Source: an uncultured Acetatifactor sp. (GTDB lineage Bacteria; Bacillota; Clostridia; Lachnospirales; Lachnospiraceae). Taken from it: DNA of 55,550 nt. The notes below the pieces were generated by a model. That model was not told the DNA's origin and did not search any database. It saw only the letters and a program-made list of their open reading frames with translations. Made by a program: the position numbers and the translations under genes. Position 1 is the first letter of the stretch, and each line of letters opens with the position of its first letter. Location of the stretch: assembly GCA_910578215.1 (NCBI GenBank), contig CAJTPH010000006.1:1-55550 (forward strand), read 5' to 3'. This document shows positions 1 to 8,745 of this stretch, piece by piece.

Positions 1-53
1 AGAGCAGAGGACTGAAAATCCTCGTGTCACTGGTTCGATTCCGGTTCTGGGCA
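1..53 (+). tRNA. tRNA-Phe (GAA), 3' part only
   Basis: The window opens inside a tRNA. The anticodon stem GAGGA/TCCTC encloses the loop CTGAAAA, giving anticodon GAA (Phe). A TTCGATT T-loop with a 5-bp stem follows, then the 3' acceptor strand TCTGGGC and discriminator A at 53. CCA is not encoded. The acceptor 5' strand and most of the D-arm lie upstream of the window. Confidence 0.93.
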
Positions 54-84
54 TTTTTGTTGTATAAAAATATAAGAGCGTCGA

Positions 85-234
85 TTTATTCCTGCGGGCA
101 ATGAGCCAGGCGGATACGCCAGTATTCATTTGGCCAATGCCGCGAGGGTTAAATACCATAGCGTCCTCTGGGCGTATTGCGCTTTGCTGCGTTGCAAGCT
201 TGATACCCCTGCAGCAAGCTGACGGGGTATTTGA
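85..234 (+). repeat. Dispersed ~150-nt repeat, copy 1 (downstream of tRNA-Phe)
   Basis: This stretch aligns over its whole length with 35755..35902, which lies downstream of tRNA-Ala. Shared blocks include GCGGGCAATGAGCCA, AATGCCGC.AGG, and TTGCTGCGTTGCAAG followed by GATACCCC. The 3' end forms a hairpin with arms ATACCCC (203-209) and GGGGTAT (224-230). It fills most of the 330-nt gap before the first gene and has no convincing ORF. Its function is unknown; it could be a small non-autonomous element or a structured RNA. Confidence 0.75.
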
Positions 235-383
235 CTATCTTACAGCCGGAAAAAGGTATTTATTCTAAGACAAGCTGTTTTTGTTGGCTTTGTGTCGCGG
301 TCCCAAATAGCCAACCTGATATCGGCCGGAGAGACCGGTAAAAACGCGGGGTGACCGGGCTGCACTGTTGAGGAGAAGATAAT

Positions 384-1922
384 TTGAAAGAAAAAGAAAG
401 AATATTGGGCAGTATATTTTGTAGTTTTGCTATAGTTATGTATGGGCTATTATTCTATTATTGCCTTGGTTTGACAGGCGAAAACAGTGGTCCTTTGTCT
501 GAGGAATTTATTTATTTCAAAAAAGATTCTGTGCTATTTAATTTTATCATGTTGGGGGCAGCCTTTTCAGTCCTTTATTTTCTCGCTAAGCTATCGGTAT
601 TTTTTGAAGAAAAAAAGAGAAGAAATATTTTGCTGGCAGTGGTATCTGTTTGGGCGGTGTTATTTGCAGTATATTGGATTACCACGAGCAAAACCTTTCC
701 GCAGGGAGATCCGGGGCTCATTTTATATTACGCGAGAGATATTTGTAAAGGGGATTTCACGCAGTTCCAGGAAGGAGGCTATTTAGCCGTATATCCTCAT
801 CAGCTGGGTATGGTAACGCTGCTTCTGCCCTTTGTAAAGCTTTTTGGCGCAAATGACTATCTGGCGTTTCAATATTTTACCGCTCTCATGCTGCCGTTTA
901 TTTTTGTTTCAGGTACAAAGATTTTGAGATATATTTCAAATGATAATGCAAGAGTGGAGTTTCTGTATATTTTTTTCATGACAACCTGTTTTCCGCTGTA
1001 TGCCTATACTCCGTTTGTGTATGGAGATCTGTGTTCCCTGGAAATGGGTATGCTGGCAGTATGGGCGTTATTGTCCTGTCTGGAAAGATTTAAGGTCTAT
1101 AAGCTCATCGCCTTGGGTGCGACCATCGGTGTTGCCGTACAGCTGCGGATGAATATGATTATTTTGGTTATTTCGCTAGTAATCGTACTTCTCATTAAGG
1201 CTGTATGTGACTCCGCAGGCCGATGGAGGGCAGCGGCAATGGGAATCGCGGTGATTGTGGGTGTGGTACTTTTTCAAGGCATTATTGACTTGGCATATTA
1301 CAATGTAAAGGATAAGGAAGCAGATACCTTTCCCATTAGTACCTTTATCGTTATGGGGCTGAATGACGATTACGGACGTCCCGGCTGGGATAATTGCTAT
1401 TCATATGAGCTGTTCTTTGAAAACGGTATGGATACCGAACTGACCAAGCAGCAGGCAATGAATGATTTTAAGTCTTACCTGACTCTTTATAAAAATAATC
1501 CGACTTATATGGCGGAATTTTTTGCCAGAAAAATGAATGCCCAGTGGAACGCTCCCATGTATCAATGCATAGTTATGAACAATTATGTGACCGGTGAACA
1601 GGGGAGGCTGACTCATAGCATATATACCCGTGGCAGAGCCGGAAGGGTTATTGAGAAATATATGAAGATCTACCAGCTGGTTCTTTACAGCTCCATCCTG
1701 TGCCTTTTGTTTGTGAAAAGGAAAAAGGGGGAAGCCATAGAGAAATATACGTTGTTAATTGCCGCCTTTGGAGGCTTTCTTTTCAGCCTGATGTGGGAGG
1801 CTAAAACCAGATATGTATTCCCGTATCTGATTATGCAGCTGCCGTATATGGCAATGGGAGTGCATGAGATCATTATAATTATCAAAAAAAATATCGGCGG
1901 AAAAGGCAAGCAGTATCAATAA
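384..1922 (+). CDS. Multi-pass membrane protein, GT-C glycosyltransferase-like
   Basis: A 512-aa protein with about ten or more hydrophobic segments and few polar loops. The layout is that of GT-C enzymes, which use lipid-linked sugars at the outer face of the membrane. An acidic motif (QGDPG) follows the first two helices, then a YPHQLG segment; a long loop near residues 310-420 precedes the last helices, and EAKTRY lies near the C-terminus. The same landmarks occur in the protein at 53091-54761, so the two are probably paralogues. The TTG start at 384 is chosen because GAGGAG lies 8 nt upstream. The gene is monocistronic and ends at a strong terminator. The sugar substrate cannot be told; O-antigen-like or teichoic-acid decoration is possible. 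Confidence 0.7.
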   Translation: MKEKERILGSIFCSFAIVMYGLLFYYCLGLTGENSGPLSEEFIYFKKDSVLFNFIMLGAAFSVLYFLAKLSVFFEEKKRRNILLAVVSVWAVLFAVYWITTSKTFPQGDPGLILYYARDICKGDFTQFQEGGYLAVYPHQLGMVTLLLPFVKLFGANDYLAFQYFTALMLPFIFVSGTKILRYISNDNARVEFLYIFFMTTCFPLYAYTPFVYGDLCSLEMGMLAVWALLSCLERFKVYKLIALGATIGVAVQLRMNMIILVISLVIVLLIKAVCDSAGRWRAAAMGIAVIVGVVLFQGIIDLAYYNVKDKEADTFPISTFIVMGLNDDYGRPGWDNCYSYELFFENGMDTELTKQQAMNDFKSYLTLYKNNPTYMAEFFARKMNAQWNAPMYQCIVMNNYVTGEQGRLTHSIYTRGRAGRVIEKYMKIYQLVLYSSILCLLFVKRKKGEAIEKYTLLIAAFGGFLFSLMWEAKTRYVFPYLIMQLPYMAMGVHEIIIIIKKNIGGKGKQYQ

Positions 1923-1928
1923 AAGAAT

Positions 1929-1972
1929 GGCGCCCAAAAGATGTAATTTCATCTTTTTGGTGCTGTTTTTTT
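1929..1972 (+). terminator. Rho-independent terminator after the membrane protein gene
   Basis: A long stem pairs GGCGCCCAAAAGATG with CATCTTTTTGGTGCT (one mismatch and wobbles) around a TAATTT loop. A run of T residues follows. Confidence 0.85.
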
Positions 1973-1983
1973 ATGAGAAACCA

Positions 1984-1992
1984 TGTTATACT
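1984..1992 (+). promoter_or_regulatory. Extended -10 promoter for the L,D-transpeptidase gene
   Basis: TG-T-TATACT matches the extended -10 form, 44 nt before the chosen start at 2036. The region upstream is the T-run of the preceding terminator and has no clear -35 box. The position makes the earlier in-frame ATG at 1973 unlikely as the start. Confidence 0.5.
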
Positions 1993-2035
1993 ATCTCTAT
2001 CTATAAGTAAATTAAGGTTTAGCGGAGAAATAAGT

Positions 2036-4402
2036 ATGGATGTCAAGGAACAAAAAAATAAAGAAAAAGAGGTGGGCAAGGAGATAGAAAAAGAAATAAG
2101 AAAAGAAATGGAAATAGAAACACAAAAAAAAGAAGTACAAGGGACAGGAAAAGCAATAGATAAAGAAATGGAAATAGAGACGCAAAAAAAGGCAGGCCAA
2201 GAGACAGGAAAAGCAGTAGATAAAAAAATGGATAAAGAGGCGCCCAAAAAGGCAGGCCAAGGGACGGGAAAAGCAATAAATAAAAAAATAGCAAAAGAGG
2301 CTCAAAAAAAGGCAGGCCAAGGGACAGGAAAAGCAATAGATAAAGAAATGGAAATAGAGACGCAAAAAAAGGCAGGCCAAGAGACAGGAAAAGCAATAGA
2401 TAAAGAAATGGAAAAAGAGGCGCCCAAAAGGGCAGGCCAAGGAACAGGGAAAGAAATAAATAAAGAAGCGCCTAAAGAGACAGACCAAAAGCCTGACAAA
2501 GAAGCAGAGGTAAAACCAGATATAAAAGCAGAAATAAAAACGGAAGCGGATGCATTGAAAAAAACTGACAGAGAGTCAGAAAAGGGAAAAGAGAGAGCGA
2601 AAAAGGGCGGAAGGGCATTGTGGATCGTGCTTGCTTTGGTCCTCGTTTTGCTGGTCTCTCTTGCGGCAGTCTATGTCAGTGTTGCAAAGTCTTACCGAAA
2701 TCGTTTTCTGCCTGCCTCGGTGATAAACGGAATTGACTGCAGCGATATGAATACGGCGGAGGTCCTGGCCAGGCTGACTCCTTCGATGGAGGATTATTCG
2801 CTTGAGGTGAAGGGAAGGGATTATGCCACAGGCGAGAGCGGGGCTGTACTGGGCAGAATTTCGGCCTCGGATATCGATATGCGCTATGAAGGGTTGCTGC
2901 CTTCCGTGGAAAACGCCTTGGCACAGCAAAATGCATATAAATGGCCGCTTGCCTATTTAACGGATAAGACCACAAACTATTCCGTGGTGATGACAATAGC
3001 TTATGATGAAGAAAAGGCAAAAAGCCTTGTACAGACCTGGGATGCGTTTCAGACGCAGAATATGCAGGAATCCGAGAATGCGTATATCAGCGAATACTCT
3101 GACAAAACCAACAGCTATAAGGTCATTCCGAAGACAGTCAGCACCAGAATAGATTTGGAGCAGGCGTATAAGCATATTATTGCGTCGCTTCATGACTACA
3201 AAAAGGAGCTGGATATTGAGACAATGGGCTGCTACGAGGATGCAGCCGTACAGCAGGATGAGGAAAAGCTCATTAATACCGTAAACACTGTCAATAAGTG
3301 GCTGAGTACATCCGTGACCTACGATTGGAACGGGACATCGGTTGTTTTGGATAAGGAGCTGCTTCATGAGTGGATATCCATCGTGGACAACGAGCCTGTG
3401 CTGGACACGGAGCAGGTCAGGCGTTTTGTGAGACGGCGGGCGTCAGAAAATGATACATATGGAAAAAACGGGAATTTTACCACGGTGCATAATGTAAAAT
3501 TGACCCTGTACCGCGCTTCCTATGGATGGAAAACGGATATTGATGCCGAGACACAGGAATTGGTAGAGCTGATTCAACAGGGAAGCATCACAAACAGGGA
3601 GCCGGTGTACAGCGTCACAGGGAGAGTAAAGGGAACGGACGATATCGGAGATTCTTATGTGGAAATTGATTTGACGCATCAGCATCTCTATCTCTACATC
3701 GACGGGCAGAACGTGCTTGAGACGGATTTTGTCTCCGGTAATATGAGCGCCGGCAACGCTACGCCTCAGGGAATATTCGGGCTGACCTATAAAAAGACGG
3801 ACGCCGTGCTGCGGGGAGCAGATTATGAGACGCCGGTCAATTATTGGATGCCCTTTTACGGTAATTACGGTATGCACGACGCTACCTGGAGGAGAGTGTT
3901 TGGAGGAAATATTTATCTGACAGGGGGGTCCCATGGATGCGTCAATCTTCCGCTGAACAAGGCGGCAGTGATCTATGAATATATGTCTAAGGGTTTCCCC
4001 ATTATTTGCTACTATTATCAGGTAGATCCTCTTACCGTTCAGGAGACACCGCCTGCAGATCCGGCTCCGTCCGGAGGCGGCCAGGGGGAAAACGCGGGAC
4101 AGCCCACCGGTGAGAGCCAAGGAGAAAACGCGGGACAGCCCACCGGAGGCGGTCAGGGAGGAAACGCGGGACAGCCTACCGGAGACGGTCAGGGAGGAAA
4201 CGCGGGTCAGCCCACCGGAGGCGGCCAAGGGGAAAGCACGGGTCAGCCTACCGGAGACGGTCAGGGAGGAAACGCGGGACAGCCCATCGGAGGCGACCAA
4301 GGGGAAAACATAGACCAGCCTACCGGAGACGGCCAAGGAGAAAGCATAGATCAGCCTATCGGAGGCGGCCAGGAAGAAAACGCGGGTCAGCCCATCGGCT
4401 AG
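2036..4402 (+). CDS. L,D-transpeptidase (YkuD) with peptidoglycan-binding domain and repeats at both ends
   Basis: About 788 aa. Residues 1-190 are a very Lys/Glu-rich cytoplasmic region built largely of 20-aa repeats. One transmembrane helix follows (about 194-217), then a PG_binding_4-like extracellular region and a C-terminal YkuD domain. The catalytic signature GGSHGCVNLP is intact (His633, Cys635) and is preceded by the family's HDATWR...FGG segment. The tail, about residues 672-788, is a run of 12-aa Gly/Gln/Pro repeats, probably a wall-spanning linker. YkuD enzymes form 3-3 cross-links in peptidoglycan or attach proteins to it. The ATG at 2036 (GGAG just upstream, after the promoter) is preferred over the in-frame ATG at 1973, which sits next to the terminator. 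Confidence 0.9.
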   Translation: MDVKEQKNKEKEVGKEIEKEIRKEMEIETQKKEVQGTGKAIDKEMEIETQKKAGQETGKAVDKKMDKEAPKKAGQGTGKAINKKIAKEAQKKAGQGTGKAIDKEMEIETQKKAGQETGKAIDKEMEKEAPKRAGQGTGKEINKEAPKETDQKPDKEAEVKPDIKAEIKTEADALKKTDRESEKGKERAKKGGRALWIVLALVLVLLVSLAAVYVSVAKSYRNRFLPASVINGIDCSDMNTAEVLARLTPSMEDYSLEVKGRDYATGESGAVLGRISASDIDMRYEGLLPSVENALAQQNAYKWPLAYLTDKTTNYSVVMTIAYDEEKAKSLVQTWDAFQTQNMQESENAYISEYSDKTNSYKVIPKTVSTRIDLEQAYKHIIASLHDYKKELDIETMGCYEDAAVQQDEEKLINTVNTVNKWLSTSVTYDWNGTSVVLDKELLHEWISIVDNEPVLDTEQVRRFVRRRASENDTYGKNGNFTTVHNVKLTLYRASYGWKTDIDAETQELVELIQQGSITNREPVYSVTGRVKGTDDIGDSYVEIDLTHQHLYLYIDGQNVLETDFVSGNMSAGNATPQGIFGLTYKKTDAVLRGADYETPVNYWMPFYGNYGMHDATWRRVFGGNIYLTGGSHGCVNLPLNKAAVIYEYMSKGFPIICYYYQVDPLTVQETPPADPAPSGGGQGENAGQPTGESQGENAGQPTGGGQGGNAGQPTGDGQGGNAGQPTGGGQGESTGQPTGDGQGGNAGQPIGGDQGENIDQPTGDGQGESIDQPIGGGQEENAGQPIG
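2126..2477 (+). repeat. 60-bp in-gene tandem repeats, Lys/Glu-rich
   Basis: About six imperfect 60-bp units encode variants of AGQGTGKAIDKEMEIETQKK. DNA identity between units is high: the segments from 2161 and from 2341 are near-identical over about 60 nt. This suggests recent expansion by slippage or unequal exchange. The strongly skewed purine content makes long spurious antisense frames. Confidence 0.85.
4074..4399 (+). repeat. 36-bp in-gene tandem repeats, Gly/Gln-rich tail
   Basis: About nine 36-bp units encode variants of GGGQGENAGQPT at the C-terminus of the L,D-transpeptidase. Units differ by few bases. The copy number is likely to vary between strains. Confidence 0.85.
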
Positions 4403-4579
4403 AGCCAGAGAGAAAGTACTTGGCAGAACAGCACCGAAGAAACGGGCAGTATCGGATAAGATATCGGCGAATAATGATTGTTAAGCTGAGGGTGAGTAAT
4501 AATAAAAGGGTAAGTGGAAGCCGCAGTCATGTTTATGGTTTAAAAGGCAGTGGCGGTTTGCGGCGGGAACGGAGATTGT

Positions 4580-5143
4580 ATGAAGGGAAAACGGCGCAGC
4601 AGAAAGCAAAGTGAAAAATGGAAAAGAAAATTTGAGCGTTATCGTGAAATAAACAGGCAGATTGAGGAAAACGCGTTGGATATTCTGCAATCCTCCAATT
4701 TTCATCGGATGAAGCGTTATCTTCAGCACGGAAGTATGACCGTCAACGACCATGTGCTGAGTGTGGCTCGGTACAGCATTGCGCTGGATGACATACTTCA
4801 TGCCAACAGCAGCAGGAAGGACCTGATCAGGGGCGCGCTGCTTCACGATTATTTTCTTTATGACTGGCATAAGCCGGATGCGGAGAATTCGCACAGGCTG
4901 CATGGATTTTATCATCCGGGCATAGCGTTGAGAAATGCTTTGAAGGAATATGAACTGACGCCAAGGGAAAGGGATATCATAAAAAAACATATGTGGCCTC
5001 TGACGATGGTGCCGCCCATGTGCCGGGAGGCATGGATCGTTACCACCGCCGACAAATGGTGTTCCCTTCTGGAGACCCTTCATATGCACAGAGGGCACGG
5101 CGCATATTTACGCAGGCAGCGGTATAAGCAGAGGGGTATATAG
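4580..5143 (+). CDS. HD-domain protein (putative phosphohydrolase)
   Basis: 187 aa. The sequence shows an HD-superfamily core: an N-terminal His in VNDHVLSVARYS, the metal-binding pair in GALLHDYFLYDW, a later HGFYHP histidine, and IIKKHMWPL followed by TTADKW. HD proteins are metal-dependent phosphohydrolases, often acting on nucleotides. The substrate here is unknown. The ATG at 4580 is chosen because CGGAG lies 6 nt upstream; an earlier in-frame GTG at 4550 has no good ribosome site. The stop is only 4 nt before the decarboxylase start, so the two are co-transcribed. Confidence 0.8.
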   Translation: MKGKRRSRKQSEKWKRKFERYREINRQIEENALDILQSSNFHRMKRYLQHGSMTVNDHVLSVARYSIALDDILHANSSRKDLIRGALLHDYFLYDWHKPDAENSHRLHGFYHPGIALRNALKEYELTPRERDIIKKHMWPLTMVPPMCREAWIVTTADKWCSLLETLHMHRGHGAYLRRQRYKQRGI

Positions 5144-5147
5144 AGCA

Positions 5148-6599
5148 TTGGGGCAATTATTTAAAAGGCTTGAGGAAAACGGTGAAAGCAATTATTATCC
5201 TTATCACATGCCGGGGCACAAAAGGCATGCCTGTGGGGAGCTTCCGGAGACATTGGCAAGGCTTGATATTACAGAGATAGACGGCTTTGACAATCTGCAT
5301 CAGCCCGAGGGCTTGCTGGATGGGCTGCAAAAAAGGGCGGCACGGATTTACGGTGCGGAGGAGAGCTTTTATCTGGTAAACGGCAGTACCGCGGGAATCC
5401 TGAGCGCGGTCAGCTGTGCGCTTCCCGTGGGCGGGCATATACTAATGTGCAGAAACTGCCACAAATCGGCTTATCACGCGGCTTATCTAAGAAATTTGAC
5501 CATATCCTATCTGTATCCACAGGTATGTGAGGAATATGATATTTTTGATGCCGTGACGGCGGAGCAGGTGCAGGATGCACTGGACAGGGAGCCGGATATC
5601 GGCGCCGTGCTGGTGGTTTCTCCCACCTATGAGGGCAGGATATCCGATATCCGGGCGATTGTGCGCGTGGCGCACCACAAAGGTATTCCGCTGATCGTGG
5701 ACGAGGCGCACGGAGCGCATCTGGGGCTTGCGGAGGGATTTGCGCCAAACAGCTGTCAGGCGGGAGCGGACCTGGTAATCCACAGTGTGCATAAGACGCT
5801 GCCGGCGCTGACTCAGGCGGCGCTGCTTCATGTAAACGGCAGTCTGATAGACAGAAGCCGTTTAAGACGATTTTTGCATATTTATCAAACCAGCAGTCCA
5901 TCCTACATACTGATGGCAAGTATTGACAATGCCTTAAGCTATGTGGAAGCAGAGGGCGCGCAGGCGTTTGAAAAGTTTCGGAAGCGCTTTGCGCTTATGC
6001 TGAAACGGCTGTCGGCATGCAGAGTACTGCGTTTTCTTCCGGCAGATTTACAAGAGCAGGATATTGGAAAGCTGGTTATCTATGTGAAGGGAGCCCTGAT
6101 GCAGGATTCTTATTCAAAAGAGATTTCCTTAGACGGGAAAAAATTATACGATATTCTGCGTCTTGAGTATCACCTGCAGCCGGAGATGGCGGCGGAGAGC
6201 TATGTGCTTGCCATGTTCACCGTGGGTGATGTGGAAGAGGGCTACAGACGGATGGAGCGTGCGCTGTTGGAAATAGACGGCAGACTCCGACGGCGGGCGG
6301 CGGCAAAAGAGCACCGTACATTTTTATACAGCCCCCGGAATGCGGACTGCAGGGCGCTGCCTTTAGGGGCGGCATGGGATATGGAGTGGGAAGGGCTAGA
6401 ACTGAGGGAGAGTGCGGGCAGATACGCGGGAGAATTTGTAAACCTGTATCCGCCGGGCATCCCTGTTTTGGCGCCGGGGGAGCTGATAACGGAGGATGTC
6501 TGTGAAAAGCTTCTGGCTTGTTTGAAGCAGGGTTTAGATGTTCAGGGCATCCAGGTCTCAGGCGGGAAAATAATGCTCAAGGTGCTTAAGGCGCGTTGA
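5148..6599 (+). CDS. Orn/Lys/Arg decarboxylase family (YaaO-like, PLP-dependent)
   Basis: 483 aa, the usual length of the short Firmicutes form that lacks the N-terminal wing domain of E. coli CadA/SpeF. The N-terminus shows YHMPGHKR. The PLP-lysine is in HSVHKTLPALTQ (about Lys216), and the cofactor-binding DEAHGAH lies upstream. The C-terminal small domain includes YPPGIPVLAPGE. Such enzymes decarboxylate a basic amino acid to a diamine or agmatine for polyamine synthesis; which one cannot be read from sequence. The start is TTG at 5148 with GAGGGG 11 nt upstream. In Bacillus, yaaO also sits at the head of the yaaR-holB-yaaT-yabB-yabC neighbourhood found downstream here. Confidence 0.88.
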   Translation: MGQLFKRLEENGESNYYPYHMPGHKRHACGELPETLARLDITEIDGFDNLHQPEGLLDGLQKRAARIYGAEESFYLVNGSTAGILSAVSCALPVGGHILMCRNCHKSAYHAAYLRNLTISYLYPQVCEEYDIFDAVTAEQVQDALDREPDIGAVLVVSPTYEGRISDIRAIVRVAHHKGIPLIVDEAHGAHLGLAEGFAPNSCQAGADLVIHSVHKTLPALTQAALLHVNGSLIDRSRLRRFLHIYQTSSPSYILMASIDNALSYVEAEGAQAFEKFRKRFALMLKRLSACRVLRFLPADLQEQDIGKLVIYVKGALMQDSYSKEISLDGKKLYDILRLEYHLQPEMAAESYVLAMFTVGDVEEGYRRMERALLEIDGRLRRRAAAKEHRTFLYSPRNADCRALPLGAAWDMEWEGLELRESAGRYAGEFVNLYPPGIPVLAPGELITEDVCEKLLACLKQGLDVQGIQVSGGKIMLKVLKAR

Positions 6600-6735
6600 G
6601 CCTGCCGGAAGCGGCAGCAATTAGAGACTGAGAAGATTTTTGGGCGGCCAGAGGATGCCTGCCTGGAAGATTTTCGGCCGGAAGAAATTATTGAGATATT
6701 AATTTAAATGTGCGCAAGGGCACGGGGAGGTATAT

Positions 6736-8151
6736 ATGAGAAAGACAAAGATTGTTTGTACGTTAGGACCGGCATGTGACAATGAGGAAAAGCTTAAGGA
6801 GCTTATGCTTGCTGGTATGAATGTGGCGAGATTTAATTTTTCCCACGGCACGCGGGAGGAACAGAAGGAGAAGCTTCGCCGCGTGCTGAAGGTGCGTGAG
6901 GAGCTGGGGCTGCCTGTTGCCACCATGCTTGACACGAAGGGACCGGAAATCCGGCTGAGAGATTTTGAGGGCGGCAGAGTGGAGCTTGTCTCCGGGCAGC
7001 AGTTTGTTTTGACCACCGAGGAAATTATGGGCACTGCCCAGCGCGCGGCCATTTCCTACAAAAATCTGAAGCATGACATTGTTGAGGGGACAACTATTCT
7101 GATCGACGATGGTCTGATTGAAATGACCGTAGAAAAGATTCAGGGTGAGGAGATTATATGCCGCGTGGTAAACGGCGGCTTTGTCTCCAATCACAAGGGA
7201 GTCAACGTGCCCGGCGCGATACTTTCCATGCCTTATATCAGCCAGGTTGACATGGACGATATTCTCTTTGGCATAGAGATGGGATTTGAGCTGATAGCGG
7301 CATCCTTTGCAAGATGCAGGGAGGATATAGAGCAGCTCCGCAAAATTTTGGATGACCACGGCAGCAATATGAAGATCATTGCCAAGATCGAAAATATGCA
7401 GGGAATCCAAAACATGGAGGAGATTCTTCAGGTGTCCGACGGCGTCATGGTGGCGAGGGGCGACATGGGCGTGGAGATTCCTCTGGAGGAGGTTCCTGTC
7501 CTGCAGAAAAAGATGATTAAGATGGCAAATGCCCAGGGCAAGCATGTCATTACGGCGACACAGATGCTGGAATCCATGATAAAGAATCCCCGTCCCACAA
7601 GGGCGGAGGCAACGGATATCGCCAATGCGATTTTCGACGGAACTACGGCAATCATGCTGTCCGGGGAGAGCGCGGCGGGAAAATATCCCGTGGAAGCGGT
7701 TAGAACTATGGGGAAAATTGCGGAATGTGCCGAAAAATATATTGATTACCGTTCCAGGATGAGAAAGAACAACTGTGATGACAAGACCGATATTACCACC
7801 GCCATTGCCTACGCCACATGCACGGCAGCCATGGACCTGAATGCGGCGGCTATCATTACCGTAACCATGTCCGGTTTCACGGCGGAGTCGATTTCCAGGT
7901 TTAAACCCCAGTGTCCTATTATCGGCTGTACAACAAACCAGAGAGTATACATGCAGTTAAATCTCTTGTGGGGTGTGAGTCCTTTGTGTATTAAACAGGA
8001 GAGCAGCTCCGAGGCGCTGTTTGCAAGTGCGGTGGCAGAGGCGAAGAAAGCAGGCTATGTGAAGACGGGCGACGTGGTCGTTATCACGGCGGGAGTGCCT
8101 CTTGGCATTGCCGGAACCACCAATATGATACATGTGGTGGAGGTTGTTTAA
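6736..8151 (+). CDS. pyk: Pyruvate kinase
   Basis: 471 aa, the standard length without the extra C-terminal PEP-utiliser domain found in Bacillus Pyk. It starts RKTKIVCTLGPA and contains MNVARFNFSHG, LDTKGPEIR, the B domain, IAKIENMQG, and the active-site MVARGDMGVE. TATQMLESM and RPTRAEATDIANA follow. It makes pyruvate and ATP from phosphoenolpyruvate and ADP in glycolysis. GGGAGG lies 6 nt before the ATG. The gene sits inside the yaaO-yaaR interval, where Bacillus has tmk and yaaQ. Confidence 0.97.
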   Translation: MRKTKIVCTLGPACDNEEKLKELMLAGMNVARFNFSHGTREEQKEKLRRVLKVREELGLPVATMLDTKGPEIRLRDFEGGRVELVSGQQFVLTTEEIMGTAQRAAISYKNLKHDIVEGTTILIDDGLIEMTVEKIQGEEIICRVVNGGFVSNHKGVNVPGAILSMPYISQVDMDDILFGIEMGFELIAASFARCREDIEQLRKILDDHGSNMKIIAKIENMQGIQNMEEILQVSDGVMVARGDMGVEIPLEEVPVLQKKMIKMANAQGKHVITATQMLESMIKNPRPTRAEATDIANAIFDGTTAIMLSGESAAGKYPVEAVRTMGKIAECAEKYIDYRSRMRKNNCDDKTDITTAIAYATCTAAMDLNAAAIITVTMSGFTAESISRFKPQCPIIGCTTNQRVYMQLNLLWGVSPLCIKQESSSEALFASAVAEAKKAGYVKTGDVVVITAGVPLGIAGTTNMIHVVEVV

Positions 8152-8199
8152 AATCCCGGGGCAGAGAAACATGACTGCGGACGGAAAATTTCAGCCGCC

Positions 8200-8241
8200 C
8201 GTATGCTCCGGCGGAGCCGCCGGATGCAGAGCCGGCATACG
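8200..8241 (+). other. Stacked hairpin between pyk and the yaaR-like gene
   Basis: An outer 7-bp stem CGTATGC/GCATACG (8200-8206 with 8235-8241) encloses a perfect inner hairpin of TCCGGCG/CGCCGGA (8207-8213 with 8218-8224). No T-run follows, so this is not a classical terminator. It may be a processing or mRNA-stability element. Confidence 0.45.
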
Positions 8242-8301
8242 TCCTCTCCCCGTCAGGGTATAAGAGGAGCGGACGCGTAGCTTTATTAAGGAGGGATGCC
8301 T

Positions 8302-8745
8302 ATGGAAATCAAGGTTGGGAAGGCGGCACAAAGCAATATATCCGTGGAGCAGACCCAGAGCACACCGCCCACGGATGGCACCTTTAAATTTATGCTTGCC
8401 AGCCATATTCAGGAGGCGGAGCTCCAGGAGAAGCTGCAGACCCTGATGGAGGAGATTACCATGCAGGGGGAGAAGCTTTCCAAGCGCAGGGACGTCAAGG
8501 ATATGAAGCATTACCGCGGGCTGATAAAGGCATTTTTGAATGAGGTCGTGGTACACTCCCACTCCTTTACCAGAGAGAACTTTCTGGACAGGAGGGGAAG
8601 GCACAGAGTATACGGCATTATCCGGCTGATCGATGAAAACCTGGACCAGCTGGCGCAGGAGCTGATGAAGGACGAGAAGGATAATCTTGCCATTCTTAAT
8701 CGAATAGGGGAGATTCAGGGCCTGCTTTTGGATATATTCACATGA
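8302..8745 (+). CDS. YaaR-like DUF327 protein
   Basis: 147 aa, all-helical with many charged residues. The neighbourhood (upstream of holB) and length match the DUF327/YaaR family of Firmicutes. The ending, REN(F)LDRRGRHRVYGIIRLIDENL and LLDIF, resembles that family. Its biochemical role is not established. AAGGAGGG ends immediately before an ATG at 8296, so the ATG at 8302, with proper spacing, is the likely start. Confidence 0.8.
   Translation: MEIKVGKAAQSNISVEQTQSTPPTDGTFKFMLASHIQEAELQEKLQTLMEEITMQGEKLSKRRDVKDMKHYRGLIKAFLNEVVVHSHSFTRENFLDRRGRHRVYGIIRLIDENLDQLAQELMKDEKDNLAILNRIGEIQGLLLDIFT

Noticed and set aside
2012..2488. Long minus-strand frames (Phe/Cys/Leu-rich) opposite the L,D-transpeptidase N-terminus
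   Set aside because: They are mirror images of the purine-rich coding repeat; no ribosome sites and no family features.
3443..4336. 297-codon minus-strand frame opposite the L,D-transpeptidase
   Set aside because: It is the antisense of the YkuD domain and the Gly/Gln repeat; composition is an artefact of the repeat.
4420..4614. 64-codon frame between the transpeptidase and HD genes
   Set aside because: Arg-rich, no ribosome site, and overlaps the better supported HD gene start.
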